A stretch of 64,000 nt of DNA from Burkholderia sp. Nafp2/4-1b. GTDB taxonomy: Bacteria; Pseudomonadota; Gammaproteobacteria; Burkholderiales; Burkholderiaceae. The stretch spans positions 345,173 to 409,172 of the forward strand of contig NZ_ML058605.1 in the NCBI RefSeq assembly GCF_003635165.1, in the 5' to 3' direction. The position numbers and the translations under genes were made by a program. The notes below the pieces were generated by a model. The model saw only the letters and a program-made list of their open reading frames with translations, was not told the origin of the DNA and did not search any database. The first letter of the stretch is position 1, and the number at the start of each line of letters is the position of its first letter. This document shows positions 18,459-27,448 of this stretch, one piece after another.

Positions 18459-20434
18459 TGGCGGGCGGCGCGCGCGCGTTCACCGCCGTCCTGACGCGTC
18501 CGGACGGCCAGTCGGACGCGCTGGCGGCGCAACTGGCCGAGGCCGGCTGCGACGTCCTCGAATTCCCGCTGATCGACATCGCGCCGCTCGACGATCCGGC
18601 GCCGCTCGATGCCGCATTCGCGGCGCTCGCCGATTACGCCTTGGTGATCTTCGTGTCGCCGAACGCGATCGACCGCGCACTCGCTCAGTACGGTGCGATC
18701 TGGCCGAACGCGCTGCCGGTCGGCGTGGTCGGCCCCGGCAGCGTCGCGGCGCTCGAGCGTCACGGCATCGTGGCGCCCGCGTATCGCGTGATCGCGCCGC
18801 AGGCACCGGCCGACGGCGGCGTCCCCCATTACGATTCGGAAAGCCTGTTCGCGAGCATCGAAGCCGCGTTCGGCGGCGCGCAGGCGCTGGCGGGCAAGCG
18901 CGTGCTGATCGTGCGCGGCGACGGCGGGCGCGAATGGCTCGCCGAGCGGCTGCGCGAAGCCGGCGCCGACGTCACGCTCGTCGCCGCTTACCGGCGCGTC
19001 GTGCCCGAGCCGCGGGTCAGCGCATGGGAGCGCGTGCACGCGCTGCTTGCCGGTGCGCCGCATGCATGGCTCGTCACGAGTTCGGAAGGCGTGCGCAATC
19101 TGCACGAACTCGCGCGCACCCATCTGAACGACGCCGAGATCGCCGCGCTGAAGCATGCGCCGCTCGTGACGCCGCATCCGCGCATCGAGCAGACCGCGCG
19201 CGCATTGGGTTTTGATAGGATTACGCTGACCGGCGCGGGCGATGAGCGCATCGTCCGCGCGTTTCGAACGATGGCCGACGAGGCCGTCCAACCGGCGACA
19301 GCCGCACCGGTGACTAAACGCATGACAGATACCAACGATTCCAAAAGCGTCGCTTCCCAGCCGGCCGCTGCATCCGCACCGCCGTCGAGTCCCCCTTATG
19401 TCGCGTCCGAACCGCGTGCGCGCCGCGGCAGCAGCGCGGCCCTGTGGTTCGTCGTCGTCGTGCTCGGCTGCGCGGCGGGCGTCGGCGGCTACGCGCTGAA
19501 CCGCAAGGTCGACCGGCTCGGCGATTCGTTCGTCGCGCGGCAGAAGGCGCTCGATGCGCAAACCGCCGAAACGCGCATGAAGACCGAGCAGGCGCTCGCG
19601 AGCACGCACCAGGTCGACACGCAGCTCGCGCAGCTCGACGGCAAGCTCGCCGACGCGCAAAGCGCGCAGCAGGCGCTGCAGCAGCAGTACCAGGACCTGT
19701 CGCGCAACCGCGACGCATGGATGCTCGAGGAAATCGACCAGATGCTGTCGAGCGCGAGCCAGCAACTGCAGCTCACCGGCAACACGCAACTCGCGCTGAT
19801 CGCGCTGCAGAATGCCGACGCGCGCCTCGCGACGTCGCAGAGCGCGCAGGCCGTCACGGTGCGCAAGGCGCTCGCACAGGACATCGAGAAGCTGAAGGCC
19901 GCGCCGTCGGCCGACCTCACGGGCCTCGCGATCAAGCTCGACGACGCGATCGCGAAGATCGACGCGCTGCCGCTGTCGGGCGAGGCGATCGTCCCGCACG
20001 CGGCGCCGAAGGCCGCGCCGGCCGCTGCGGCGTCGTCGGCCGCGGCCACGGCCGGCGAGCCGCGCTGGAAGGTGTGGTGGCATGACTTCTCGGCCGGCCT
20101 CGGCCAGCAGCTGAAGGGCCTCGTGCAGGTGCGCCGCATCGACAATGCCGACGCCATGCTCGCGTCGCCCGACCAGGGCTACTTCGTGCGCGAGAACGTG
20201 AAGCTGCGCCTGCTCACCGCGCGGCTGTCGCTGCTCGCGCGCAACGACGGCGCGATGAAGGGCGACCTGCACGCCGCGCAGGCGTCGCTCGGCAAGTATT
20301 TCGACCAGGCATCGAAGGACACGCAGTCCGTCGAGGATCTGCTCAAGCAGGTCGACAGCGCGTCGCTGACGGTTGCGGTGCCGAACCTGAACACGAGCCT
20401 GAACGCCGTTCAGCAGTTCAAGAGCCGGGGGTAA
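18458..20434 (+). CDS. hemD: Fused uroporphyrinogen-III synthase HemD and HemX membrane protein
   Basis: 658 residues in one frame. Residues 1-about 270 are HemD, which closes hydroxymethylbilane to uroporphyrinogen III (FTAVLTRPDGQSDALAAQL, FVSPNAID, LIVRGDGGREWLAERL, WLVTSSEGVRNL). After a Ser/Ala/Pro linker comes HemX: one transmembrane helix (about 328-348, SAALWFVVVVLGCAAGVGG) and a long coiled coil with a C-terminal domain. An internal ATG at 19322 (MTDTNDSK) marks the usual separate hemX start. In many relatives these are two genes. The fusion would anchor HemD to the inner membrane beside HemY. Confidence 0.92.
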   Translation: MAGGARAFTAVLTRPDGQSDALAAQLAEAGCDVLEFPLIDIAPLDDPAPLDAAFAALADYALVIFVSPNAIDRALAQYGAIWPNALPVGVVGPGSVAALERHGIVAPAYRVIAPQAPADGGVPHYDSESLFASIEAAFGGAQALAGKRVLIVRGDGGREWLAERLREAGADVTLVAAYRRVVPEPRVSAWERVHALLAGAPHAWLVTSSEGVRNLHELARTHLNDAEIAALKHAPLVTPHPRIEQTARALGFDRITLTGAGDERIVRAFRTMADEAVQPATAAPVTKRMTDTNDSKSVASQPAAASAPPSSPPYVASEPRARRGSSAALWFVVVVLGCAAGVGGYALNRKVDRLGDSFVARQKALDAQTAETRMKTEQALASTHQVDTQLAQLDGKLADAQSAQQALQQQYQDLSRNRDAWMLEEIDQMLSSASQQLQLTGNTQLALIALQNADARLATSQSAQAVTVRKALAQDIEKLKAAPSADLTGLAIKLDDAIAKIDALPLSGEAIVPHAAPKAAPAAAASSAAATAGEPRWKVWWHDFSAGLGQQLKGLVQVRRIDNADAMLASPDQGYFVRENVKLRLLTARLSLLARNDGAMKGDLHAAQASLGKYFDQASKDTQSVEDLLKQVDSASLTVAVPNLNTSLNAVQQFKSRG

Positions 20435-20436
20435 CG

Positions 20437-21624
20437 ATGACGCTTCGAGGAATCGTCTGGCTCGCGATCCTGTTCGCGATCGCCGCGGCACTCGCCACCG
20501 TCGGCCGCTTCGACGCGGGGCAGGTGCTGCTCGTCTATCCGCCGTACCGGGTCGACGTGTCACTGAACCTGTTCGTGATCGCCGTCGTCGTGCTGTTCAT
20601 CGTCGTGTACGCGCTGCTGCGCATCGTGCGCAACATCTGGCGCATGCCGCAGCGCGTTGCCGCGTATCGTGCGCGCTCGCGCAACGAGAAGGCGGCGGCG
20701 TCGCTGCGCGACGCGATCGCGAACCTGTACGCGGGCCGCTTCTCGCGCGCCGAGAAGGCCGCGCGCGATGCGCTGGCGGTCGATGCGAACCAGGGTGCCG
20801 CGAGTCTCGTCGCGGCCACCGCCGCACACCGGATGCACGAGTACACGCGCCGCGACGACTGGCTGTCGAAGGTCGACGCGCCCGAATGGCAGGACGCGCG
20901 GCTGCTTGCCGCGGCCGACATGCGTGCGGACGCGCGCGATGCCGACGGCGCGCTCGCCGCGCTGGCCGACCTGCAGGCGGGCGGCAAGCGCATCCATGCG
21001 CAGCAGGTCGCGCTGCGTGCGCAGCAGCAGTTGAAGAACTGGGCCGAGGTGCTGAAGCTCGCGAAGGCGCTTGAGAAGCGCGAGGCGCTGCATCCGGCCG
21101 CGGCCGTGCGGCTGCGCCAGCAGGCGGCGGAAAACCTGCTGCGCGAACGCCGGCACGACCCGGACGCGCTGCTCGAGGTATGGCAATCGCTGTCGCCGCT
21201 CGAGCGCCAGTCGCCGCGTCTCGCCGATCTCGCGGCCGACCTGCTGGTGTCGCTCGAGCGTCGTACCGAAGCGCGCCGGATCGTCGAGGAGGCGCTCGCG
21301 CACAACTGGGATGCGCGTCTGCTGCGCCGCTATCCGGACACGGCCGGCGGCGATGCGCTGCCGCTGATCCAGAAGGCCGAAGGGTGGAAGAAGGATCATC
21401 CGGAGGATGCCGACCTGCTGTTCGCGCTCGGCCGTCTGTGCCAGCAGCAGCAGCTGTGGGGCAAGGCGCAGTCGTTCCTGGAAGCCGCGCTGAAGCAGGC
21501 CGACAACGAGGCGCTGAAGGTGCGCGCGCACCGTGCGCTCGCCCGCCTGTTCGAGCAGCTCGGCGAAACCGACAAGGCGGCGAAGCACTACCGCGAAAGC
21601 GCGCTCGCGATCACCGTGGTCTGA
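20437..21624 (+). CDS. hemY: HemY, TPR membrane protein of haem synthesis locus
   Basis: 395 residues. Two N-terminal transmembrane helices (about 5-25 and 43-65) precede a HemY_N region and a tetratricopeptide-type helical domain (about 90-390). It is the third gene of hemC-hemDX-hemY, two bases after the hemDX stop. This proteobacterial HemY is a TPR scaffold-type protein and differs from the protoporphyrinogen oxidase also called HemY in Bacillus. Its exact role is not settled. Confidence 0.92.
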   Translation: MTLRGIVWLAILFAIAAALATVGRFDAGQVLLVYPPYRVDVSLNLFVIAVVVLFIVVYALLRIVRNIWRMPQRVAAYRARSRNEKAAASLRDAIANLYAGRFSRAEKAARDALAVDANQGAASLVAATAAHRMHEYTRRDDWLSKVDAPEWQDARLLAAADMRADARDADGALAALADLQAGGKRIHAQQVALRAQQQLKNWAEVLKLAKALEKREALHPAAAVRLRQQAAENLLRERRHDPDALLEVWQSLSPLERQSPRLADLAADLLVSLERRTEARRIVEEALAHNWDARLLRRYPDTAGGDALPLIQKAEGWKKDHPEDADLLFALGRLCQQQQLWGKAQSFLEAALKQADNEALKVRAHRALARLFEQLGETDKAAKHYRESALAITVV

Positions 21625-21663
21625 CGCGAACGCGAACGCGAACGCGGCCATCCGCCGCACGCG

Positions 21664-21701
21664 AAAATGCCCCGAACGGCGGACGGCCTTCGGGGCATTT
21701 T
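21664..21701. terminator. Terminator after hemY
   Basis: AAAATGCCCCGA (from 21664) pairs with TCGGGGCATTTT (to 21701) around a GC-rich loop, followed by TTC. Confidence 0.75.
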
Positions 21702-21829
21702 TCATCCGGCGCCGCGTTGCCGGCCGGCCCGGCTGGGCTACGCGCCGAGCCGCAGCAGTGGGCCGTCCCGGCTCGCGACGAACCGCACTGATTTGCGCCA
21801 ACAGCACGCGCGCACGAGTGCGCGCCGCG

Positions 21830-23134
21830 TCACTTGTCGACGAGCCGCTTCGGCACCGACAGCGCAAGCAGCCCGCCGAGCACGAGGAAGCCGGCGAGCA
21901 TGTACATGCCTGCGTCGTTGGCGCCCGTGGCCTGCTTGAGCCAGCCCATCAGGTACGGGCTCAGGAAGCCGGCGAGGTTGCCGATCGAGTTGATCATCGC
22001 GATGCCGGCCGCGGCCGCCGCGCCGCCGAGGAACGCGGTCGGCAGGCTCCAGAACAGCGGCAGCGTCGTCAGGATGCCCATCGTCGCGAGCGTGAGGCCG
22101 AGCATCGCGAGCGCCGTCTGGTGCGCCCAGATTACCGACAGCACGAGCCCGATCGCGCCGATCGCGGCCGGAATCGCGAGGTGCCAGCGTCGTTCGCGGC
22201 GCTTGTCGGCGCTGTGCGCGATCAGGATCATCGCGACGACCGCCGCCGCATACGGAATCGCCGACAGCAGGCCGATCATGACCGTGTCGATCACGCCGGT
22301 CGCCTTGATGATCGTCGGCAGCCAGAAGCCGACGCCGTACAGCCCCATCACGAACGAGAAGTAGATCAGCGCCATCAGCCACACGCGCGGGCTCGACATC
22401 ACCGCGCCGAGCGACAGGTCTTCCTTGGTCGCTTCTTCGGCGTCGACGTTGCGGGCGAGCAGCGCCTTTTCGTCGTCGGTCAGCCATTTCGCTTTGGTGA
22501 TGCGATCGTCGAGCGCGAAGAACACGAGCACGCCGGCCAGCACGGACGGGATCCCTTCGAGCAGGAACAGCCATTGCCAGCCGTGCCAGCCGCTCACGCC
22601 GTTGAACGCCTTCAGGATGAAGCCCGAGATCGGGCCGCCGATCACGCCGGACAGCGCGACGGCCGTCATGAAGAACGTCGTCATCCGGCCGCGGCGGTGC
22701 GCGGGATACCAGTAGGTGAGGTACAGGATCACGCCGGGGAAGAAACCGGCTTCGGCGACGCCGAGCAGGAAGCGCATCACGTAGAACATCGCGGGCGTCG
22801 TGACGAACATCGTCAGGATCGAGATCACGCCCCAGGTCGCCATGATGCGTGCGATCCACACGCGCGCGCCGACCTTGTGCAGGATGATGTTGCTCGGGAC
22901 CTCGAACAGAAAATAGCCGAAGAAGAAGATCCCGGCGCCGAGCCCGTAGACGGTGTCGCTGAGATTCAGGTCGCTCGCCATCTGCAGCTTCGCGAAGCCG
23001 ACGTTCACGCGGTCGAGATACGCGACCACGTAGCACAGCAGCAGAAGCGGCGTGAGCCGCCACGACACCTTGCGGTAGGTTGCTTCCTCGAATGCGCCGG
23101 GCGAGCCCGGCAGCGACTGCGTCGATGATGCCAT
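21830..23134 (-). CDS. MFS transporter, ACS (anion:cation symporter) family
   Basis: 434 residues, 12 predicted membrane helices. Typical ACS features: YVVAYLDRVNVGFAKLQM in helix 1, RFLLGVAEAGFFPGVILYLTYWYPAHRRGR around helices 4-5, and a central hydrophilic loop. ACS members carry organic acids and sugar acids with protons. It is the last gene of a minus-strand cluster with an SDR and an aldehyde dehydrogenase, so it probably imports the substrate they oxidise. The true start is MASSTQSLPG at 23134; the frame stays open upstream. Confidence 0.88.
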   Translation of the reverse strand: MASSTQSLPGSPGAFEEATYRKVSWRLTPLLLLCYVVAYLDRVNVGFAKLQMASDLNLSDTVYGLGAGIFFFGYFLFEVPSNIILHKVGARVWIARIMATWGVISILTMFVTTPAMFYVMRFLLGVAEAGFFPGVILYLTYWYPAHRRGRMTTFFMTAVALSGVIGGPISGFILKAFNGVSGWHGWQWLFLLEGIPSVLAGVLVFFALDDRITKAKWLTDDEKALLARNVDAEEATKEDLSLGAVMSSPRVWLMALIYFSFVMGLYGVGFWLPTIIKATGVIDTVMIGLLSAIPYAAAVVAMILIAHSADKRRERRWHLAIPAAIGAIGLVLSVIWAHQTALAMLGLTLATMGILTTLPLFWSLPTAFLGGAAAAAGIAMINSIGNLAGFLSPYLMGWLKQATGANDAGMYMLAGFLVLGGLLALSVPKRLVDK

Positions 23135-23289
23135 GTTGTCTCCTGTCCTTTCTTGTGATGGGCCGGAGCCGGCGCGACGCGCCCGATCCGGGGTCTTGCG
23201 AAAGCCATGCCGACGAATACCCGTGAATGCCGGTGCGGCGATGCGGCGTCGCCCGTCGCCGCCGGCGCAACGCAATTGCGGCCGTGCGG

Positions 23290-24048
23290 CTAGATGCAGC
23301 GCCCGCCGTCGACCTCGAGGCAGACGCCCGTGATGAACTCGGCTTCGTCGGACGCGAGATACAGGGCCGCGTTCGCGATGTCCTGCGGCGTCGAGAAGCG
23401 GCCGAGCGGAATCGTCGCGAGGAACCGGCCGCGATTCTCCGGCGTGTCTTCGCAGCCCATGAACTCGGTCATCAGGGCCGTCTCGCCGAGCACCGGGTTG
23501 ATGCAGTTCACGCGGATCCGGTCGGCGCCGAGCTCGGCCGCGAGCGACTTGCTCGCGGTGATCATCGCGCCCTTCGTGCTGTTGTACCAGACGAGGCCCG
23601 GGCGCGGCCGCACGCCGGCCGTCGACGCGACGTTCACGAACACGCCGCCGCCCTGCGCGCGAAAGTACGGGACGAAGGTCTGCACGCTCCAGAACAGGCT
23701 CTTCATGTTGACCGCGTATACGCGGTCGAACTCGGCTTCCGTCACGTCGAGCACCGGCTTGTTGCGGTGCGTGGTGCCGGCGTTGTTCACGACGATCTGC
23801 ACCGCATGGAAATCGTCGAGCGCGGCCTGCTGCAGCGCGCGCCAGTCGGCGTCCCGCGACACGTCGCCGGCGACCGCGATCGCCTTGCCGCCCGCCAGCG
23901 CGATCTCGCTCGCGACGCGCTCGGCCGCCGCACCGTTCAGGTCGTTGACGACGACGTTCGCGCCTTCGCGCGCATAGGTCTTCGCGATGCCTTCGCCGAA
24001 GCCCGAACCGCCGCCCGTGACGATGGCCGTCTTGCCGCTCAACCGCAT
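23290..24048 (-). CDS. Short-chain dehydrogenase/reductase
   Basis: 252 residues, classical SDR. Cofactor motif TGGGSGFG at 11-18; NNAG at 88-91; catalytic Ser142, Tyr155 and Lys159 (YNSTK); C-terminal GVCLEVDGGRCI. Asp36 after the second strand favours NAD over NADP. It lies between an aldehyde dehydrogenase and an MFS transporter on one strand, consistent with successive oxidation of an imported hydroxy compound. The substrate is unknown. Confidence 0.9.
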   Translation of the reverse strand: MRLSGKTAIVTGGGSGFGEGIAKTYAREGANVVVNDLNGAAAERVASEIALAGGKAIAVAGDVSRDADWRALQQAALDDFHAVQIVVNNAGTTHRNKPVLDVTEAEFDRVYAVNMKSLFWSVQTFVPYFRAQGGGVFVNVASTAGVRPRPGLVWYNSTKGAMITASKSLAAELGADRIRVNCINPVLGETALMTEFMGCEDTPENRGRFLATIPLGRFSTPQDIANAALYLASDEAEFITGVCLEVDGGRCI

Positions 24049-24123
24049 GGTGTGTCTCCTGGGTTGGAAGAGTGCAGGGTGTTGCGCCGCACGGCCGGCC
24101 GCTGCCGGCCGGGTTCATCCGGA

Positions 24124-25542
24124 TCAGCCGTGGCGGATCGCGATCGTCTTCAGTGCGGTAAAGCCGTACAGCGCCTCGAAGCCTTTCTCGCGGCCGTGAC
24201 CTGAGTGGCCGACGCCGCCGCCCGCGCCGTAGTTGTTGATGAACACCTGGCCTGCCCGCAGGCGCCGCGCGAGACGCAGCTGGCGTGCGCCGTCGCGCGT
24301 CCAGATGCCGGCGACGAGGCCGTATGGCGTGCCGTTCGCGAGCGCGACCGCTTCGTCCTCATCGACGAAACGCATCGCCGCGAGCACCGGGCCGAACACT
24401 TCCTCCTGCGCAAGCCGGTGCGATGCCGGCACGTCGCGCAGCAGCGCGGGCGCCTGGTAGAAGCCGCTTTCGGGCGCGTCGGCGACGACCTGGCCGTGCC
24501 CGGCCATCGGAATGCCGTCGTGTTGCGCGTCGGACAGGAAATCCCACACGCGCTGCTGCTGTTTTGCGTTGATCAGCGGGCCGCAGTCGAGATCCGCGCG
24601 GCTCGGGCCGACCCGCAGCCCGTTGAACGCGGTGGCGAGCCGTTCGACGAGCGGCTCGTACACCGCGCGCTCGATCAGCACGCGGCTGCCGGCCGAGCAG
24701 GTCTGCCCGCCGTTCTGCACGATCGCCGCCACGAGCACGGGCAGCGCGGCTTCGAGATCGGCGTCGGCGAACACGATCTGCGGCGACTTGCCGCCGAGCT
24801 CGAGCGTGACGGGCACGTGGTTCTCGGCGGCCATCTGCGTGACCAGCTTGCCGGTGGCCGGTGAGCCCGTGAACGAGATGTGGTCGATGTCGGGGTGGCG
24901 CGCGAGCGCGGCGCCCGCTTCATGGCCATAACCGGTGACGATGTTGAGCGCGCCGGCCGGCAGCCCGGCTTCGATCGCGAGTTCGGCCACGCGCAGCACC
25001 GACAGGCACGCGTCCTCGGCCGGTTTCACGACGCATGCGTTGCCGGCCGCGAGCGCCGCGCCGACGCTGCGCCCGAAGATCTGCATCGGGTAGTTCCACG
25101 GCACGATGTGGCCGGTGACGCCGTGCGGCTCGCGCACCGTCAGCACCGTGTAGCCGGCCTGATAGGGGAGCGTTTCGCCGTGCAGCTTGTCGGCGGCGCC
25201 TGCGTAGAACTCGAAGTAGCGGGCGAGCGCGGCGGCGTCGGCGCGTGCCTGCTTCAGCGGCTTGCCGGTGTCGCGGGCCTCGATCGTCGCGAGTTCCTCG
25301 AGATGATCGGCGACGCGTGCGGAAAGCCGCATCAGCACGCGGCCGCGCTCGGCGGCGCTCGCTGCGCCCCACGGGCCCGCGAATGCGTCGCGGGCCGCGG
25401 CGACCGCGCGCTCGATGTCCGGCGCCGTGCCGCGCGCGATCGTCGCGAACGGCTGGCCGTCGGATGGGTCGACGACCGGAATCGTCTCCAGTTGGGCGGG
25501 CAGCGTCCATTCGCCCGCGATGAAGTGCTTCGCTTCTTCCAT
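24124..25542 (-). CDS. NAD(P)-dependent aldehyde dehydrogenase
   Basis: 472 residues, full length. Catalytic residues are in place: Asn150 (VPWN), Lys173 (VVKPAE), Glu248 (LELGGKSP) and nucleophile Cys282 (GGQTC). It resembles the betaine-aldehyde/aminoaldehyde and semialdehyde dehydrogenase group; the substrate is not resolvable by eye. It is first of the ALDH-SDR-MFS cluster, and its upstream region holds the three hairpins listed separately. The RBS GGAGCAAGC lies before the ATG. Confidence 0.92.
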   Translation of the reverse strand: MEEAKHFIAGEWTLPAQLETIPVVDPSDGQPFATIARGTAPDIERAVAAARDAFAGPWGAASAAERGRVLMRLSARVADHLEELATIEARDTGKPLKQARADAAALARYFEFYAGAADKLHGETLPYQAGYTVLTVREPHGVTGHIVPWNYPMQIFGRSVGAALAAGNACVVKPAEDACLSVLRVAELAIEAGLPAGALNIVTGYGHEAGAALARHPDIDHISFTGSPATGKLVTQMAAENHVPVTLELGGKSPQIVFADADLEAALPVLVAAIVQNGGQTCSAGSRVLIERAVYEPLVERLATAFNGLRVGPSRADLDCGPLINAKQQQRVWDFLSDAQHDGIPMAGHGQVVADAPESGFYQAPALLRDVPASHRLAQEEVFGPVLAAMRFVDEDEAVALANGTPYGLVAGIWTRDGARQLRLARRLRAGQVFINNYGAGGGVGHSGHGREKGFEALYGFTALKTIAIRHG

Positions 25543-25556
25543 GCTTGCTCCTGTCG

Positions 25557-25679
25557 ACCCGAGTTAGCGCTTCAGCGCTTACTCGGGTCCCATGGCGTGG
25601 TTGGATGGAGTTAGCGCTTCAGCGCTTGTTCCATCCCCACGGCGGTCGACCCGAGTTGGCGCGGAAGCGCCAACTCAGG
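25557..25679. repeat. Three consecutive palindromic elements
   Basis: Element 1 (25557-25588): 8-bp arms ACCCGAGT/ACTCGGGT around AGCGC-TTCA-GCGCT. Element 2 (25603-25636): arms GGATGGA/TCCATCC around the same core. Element 3 (25651-25679): GAGTTGGCGC/GCGCCAACTC with a GGAA loop. Elements 1 and 2 share the core GTTAGCGCTTCAGCGCTT while their flanks differ but still pair. They lie between the divergent aldehyde dehydrogenase and ppa genes. Confidence 0.75.
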
Positions 25680-25879
25680 CCCCTTGCTTCGCAGCCGGCG
25701 TACGTCGCCGCCGCGGGTTCGGTGCCCCGACATCCGGAACGATTATCGCGCCGATCGTCATCCGGATGCCACCGGTCGATTGGCTATAATGGCGCATTCC
25801 CTGCGGGGACGCCCGCGGCGGTGCAACGGTCGCGGCGCCCTGTCCCGAATTCCCATCCCATCGACCAACAGAGAGCGCT

Positions 25880-26407
25880 ATGAGCTTCAATCATGTTCCG
25901 GCCGGCAAGGACCTGCCGCACGATTTCAACGTGATCATCGAGATCCCCGCGCAAAGCGATCCGGTGAAGTACGAGGCGGACAAGGAGCTGGGTCTCCTCG
26001 TCGTCGACCGCTTCATCGGTACCGGCATGCGCTACCCGGTGAACTACGGCTACATCCCGCAGACGCTGTCGGGCGACGGCGATCCGGTCGACGTGCTGGT
26101 GATCACGCCGTTCCCGCTGCTGGCCGGCTCGATCGTGCGTTCGCGCGTGCTCGGCATGCTGCAGATGACCGACGAATCGGGCGTCGACGCGAAGCTCGTC
26201 GCGGTGCCGCACGACAAGATCTGCCCGATGACGGCGAACCTGAAGTCGATCGACGACGTGCCCGAGTACCTGAAGGATCAGATCAAGCACTTCTTCGAGC
26301 AATACAAGGCACTCGAGAAGGGCAAGTGGGTGAAGGTCGAAGGCTGGGCCGGCATCGATGCCGCGCACAAGGAAATCACCGACGGCGTCGCGAACTACAA
26401 GAAGTAA
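25880..26407 (+). CDS. ppa: Inorganic pyrophosphatase (family I)
   Basis: 175 residues, the usual bacterial size. It hydrolyses pyrophosphate to phosphate. Family I signature DGDPVDVLV with its metal-binding aspartates lies near residues 67-75; the [12 protein letters not shown] start, the [13 protein letters not shown] stretch and [25 protein letters not shown] are also typical. It is a single-gene unit followed by a terminator. Confidence 0.96.
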   Translation: MSFNHVPAGKDLPHDFNVIIEIPAQSDPVKYEADKELGLLVVDRFIGTGMRYPVNYGYIPQTLSGDGDPVDVLVITPFPLLAGSIVRSRVLGMLQMTDESGVDAKLVAVPHDKICPMTANLKSIDDVPEYLKDQIKHFFEQYKALEKGKWVKVEGWAGIDAAHKEITDGVANYKK

Positions 26408-26446
26408 GCCGGCTGGCCGGCCTCGCGGCCGGTTCGTTCGGAGCGC

Positions 26447-26486
26447 AAACCGCGCGTGTCTCCTCAGGAGGCCGCGCGGTTTTGTT
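26447..26486. terminator. Terminator of ppa overlapping the convergent gene's stop
   Basis: AAACCGCGCG (26447-26456) pairs with CGCGCGGTTT (26473-26482), followed by TGTTTT. The stop codon of the convergent GIY-YIG gene (26464-26466) lies in the hairpin loop. Confidence 0.75.
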
Positions 26487-27369
26487 TTGCGCGCGGCTTT
26501 GTGCGCGATTTGGCGGGTGCGGAGGCGTTCTTTCGGGTGCGGGCGGGCGCGGGCAGGGCGGCGACGGTTGGTACGGTCGGTACCTTCGGTACGGTCTTCG
26601 TCCGTGTCGTGCGCGTTGCGCGTCGCGCTGCGGCGACGGGGGCTGCTTGGGCTTCGGCGGCTTCCGTGACCGCCTTCGTTGCCGATGCACGGCTGCGCAC
26701 CGGTGCGGCGCCCTCCGGCTTCTTCGCGCCGGACTTGCCGCCGGCCGCCGGCGTTTTCCGTATCGGCGCGGACTTCGTGGCCGGTTTGCCCTGTTTGGGG
26801 GGCGTGCTGCGCGACGAGGACTTCGTTGCTTCGGCAGCGTCTCCGCTCTTCGCGCGCTTGCCGCCAGCCGCGGCCTTCGTTTTCCTGGCAGTCTGCTCGT
26901 CCGGCCCGCGTTTCGTGGCCTTGGCGGACCTGCGCGCCTTCCCGTCATTGCCGGCCTTCGCCGCATTCTTGACGGGGCGGTCCGTGTCGGCCGCAGTTGT
27001 GCCGATGTCGGCGGCCTGCACGTCCTTCTGCGCCTTCTTCCGCCCGCGCACGCCAGCCTTCAACCCGTCCGCGTCGACGCTCCCTTCGATCGACATGCCG
27101 GCCGGCAACACGGATTCCAGCGTCCGGATCCCGGCCGCCAACTCGCGCTTCTGCGCGGGCGTGAGCCGCTTCACCCAGTACTCGACGCGCGACGCGATCG
27201 ACCGGTCGGGCAGCGGGAACGACGCGAGCAGCGTGCGCGGCTTGCGCGAGCGCGTATAGCGTGCGCCCTTGCCGGCCGCGTGCTGGTCGTAGCGCGCGGC
27301 GACGTCGTTCGTGATGCCCGTGTAGACGCTGTCGTCGGCGCACTCGAGCAGATACAGAAACCAGGACAT
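26464..27369 (-). CDS. GIY-YIG nuclease-domain protein with long basic tail
   Basis: 301 residues. Residues 1-about 80 are a UvrC/YhbQ-type GIY-YIG domain (FLYLLECADDSVYTGITND, ARYTRSRKPRTLL, and the glutamate in SRVEYWVKRL). The rest, about 100-301, is an Ala/Lys/Arg/Pro/Thr-rich tail like histone H1-type bacterial proteins, with KVPTVPTVAALPAPARTRK near the end. Most YhbQ-like proteins stop after about 100 residues. The tail should bind DNA non-specifically, which is inferred. The function of the family is uncertain. Confidence 0.85.
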   Translation of the reverse strand: MSWFLYLLECADDSVYTGITNDVAARYDQHAAGKGARYTRSRKPRTLLASFPLPDRSIASRVEYWVKRLTPAQKRELAAGIRTLESVLPAGMSIEGSVDADGLKAGVRGRKKAQKDVQAADIGTTAADTDRPVKNAAKAGNDGKARRSAKATKRGPDEQTARKTKAAAGGKRAKSGDAAEATKSSSRSTPPKQGKPATKSAPIRKTPAAGGKSGAKKPEGAAPVRSRASATKAVTEAAEAQAAPVAAARRATRTTRTKTVPKVPTVPTVAALPAPARTRKNASAPAKSRTKPRAKQNRAAS

Positions 27370-27448
27370 GGAAAGGCGGCGGGATGCGAAGCCGACAGTG
27401 TCTCAGAATTGGCGCGTGCCGCCGCGCGTGCTGCGATTCGCGACGCGC

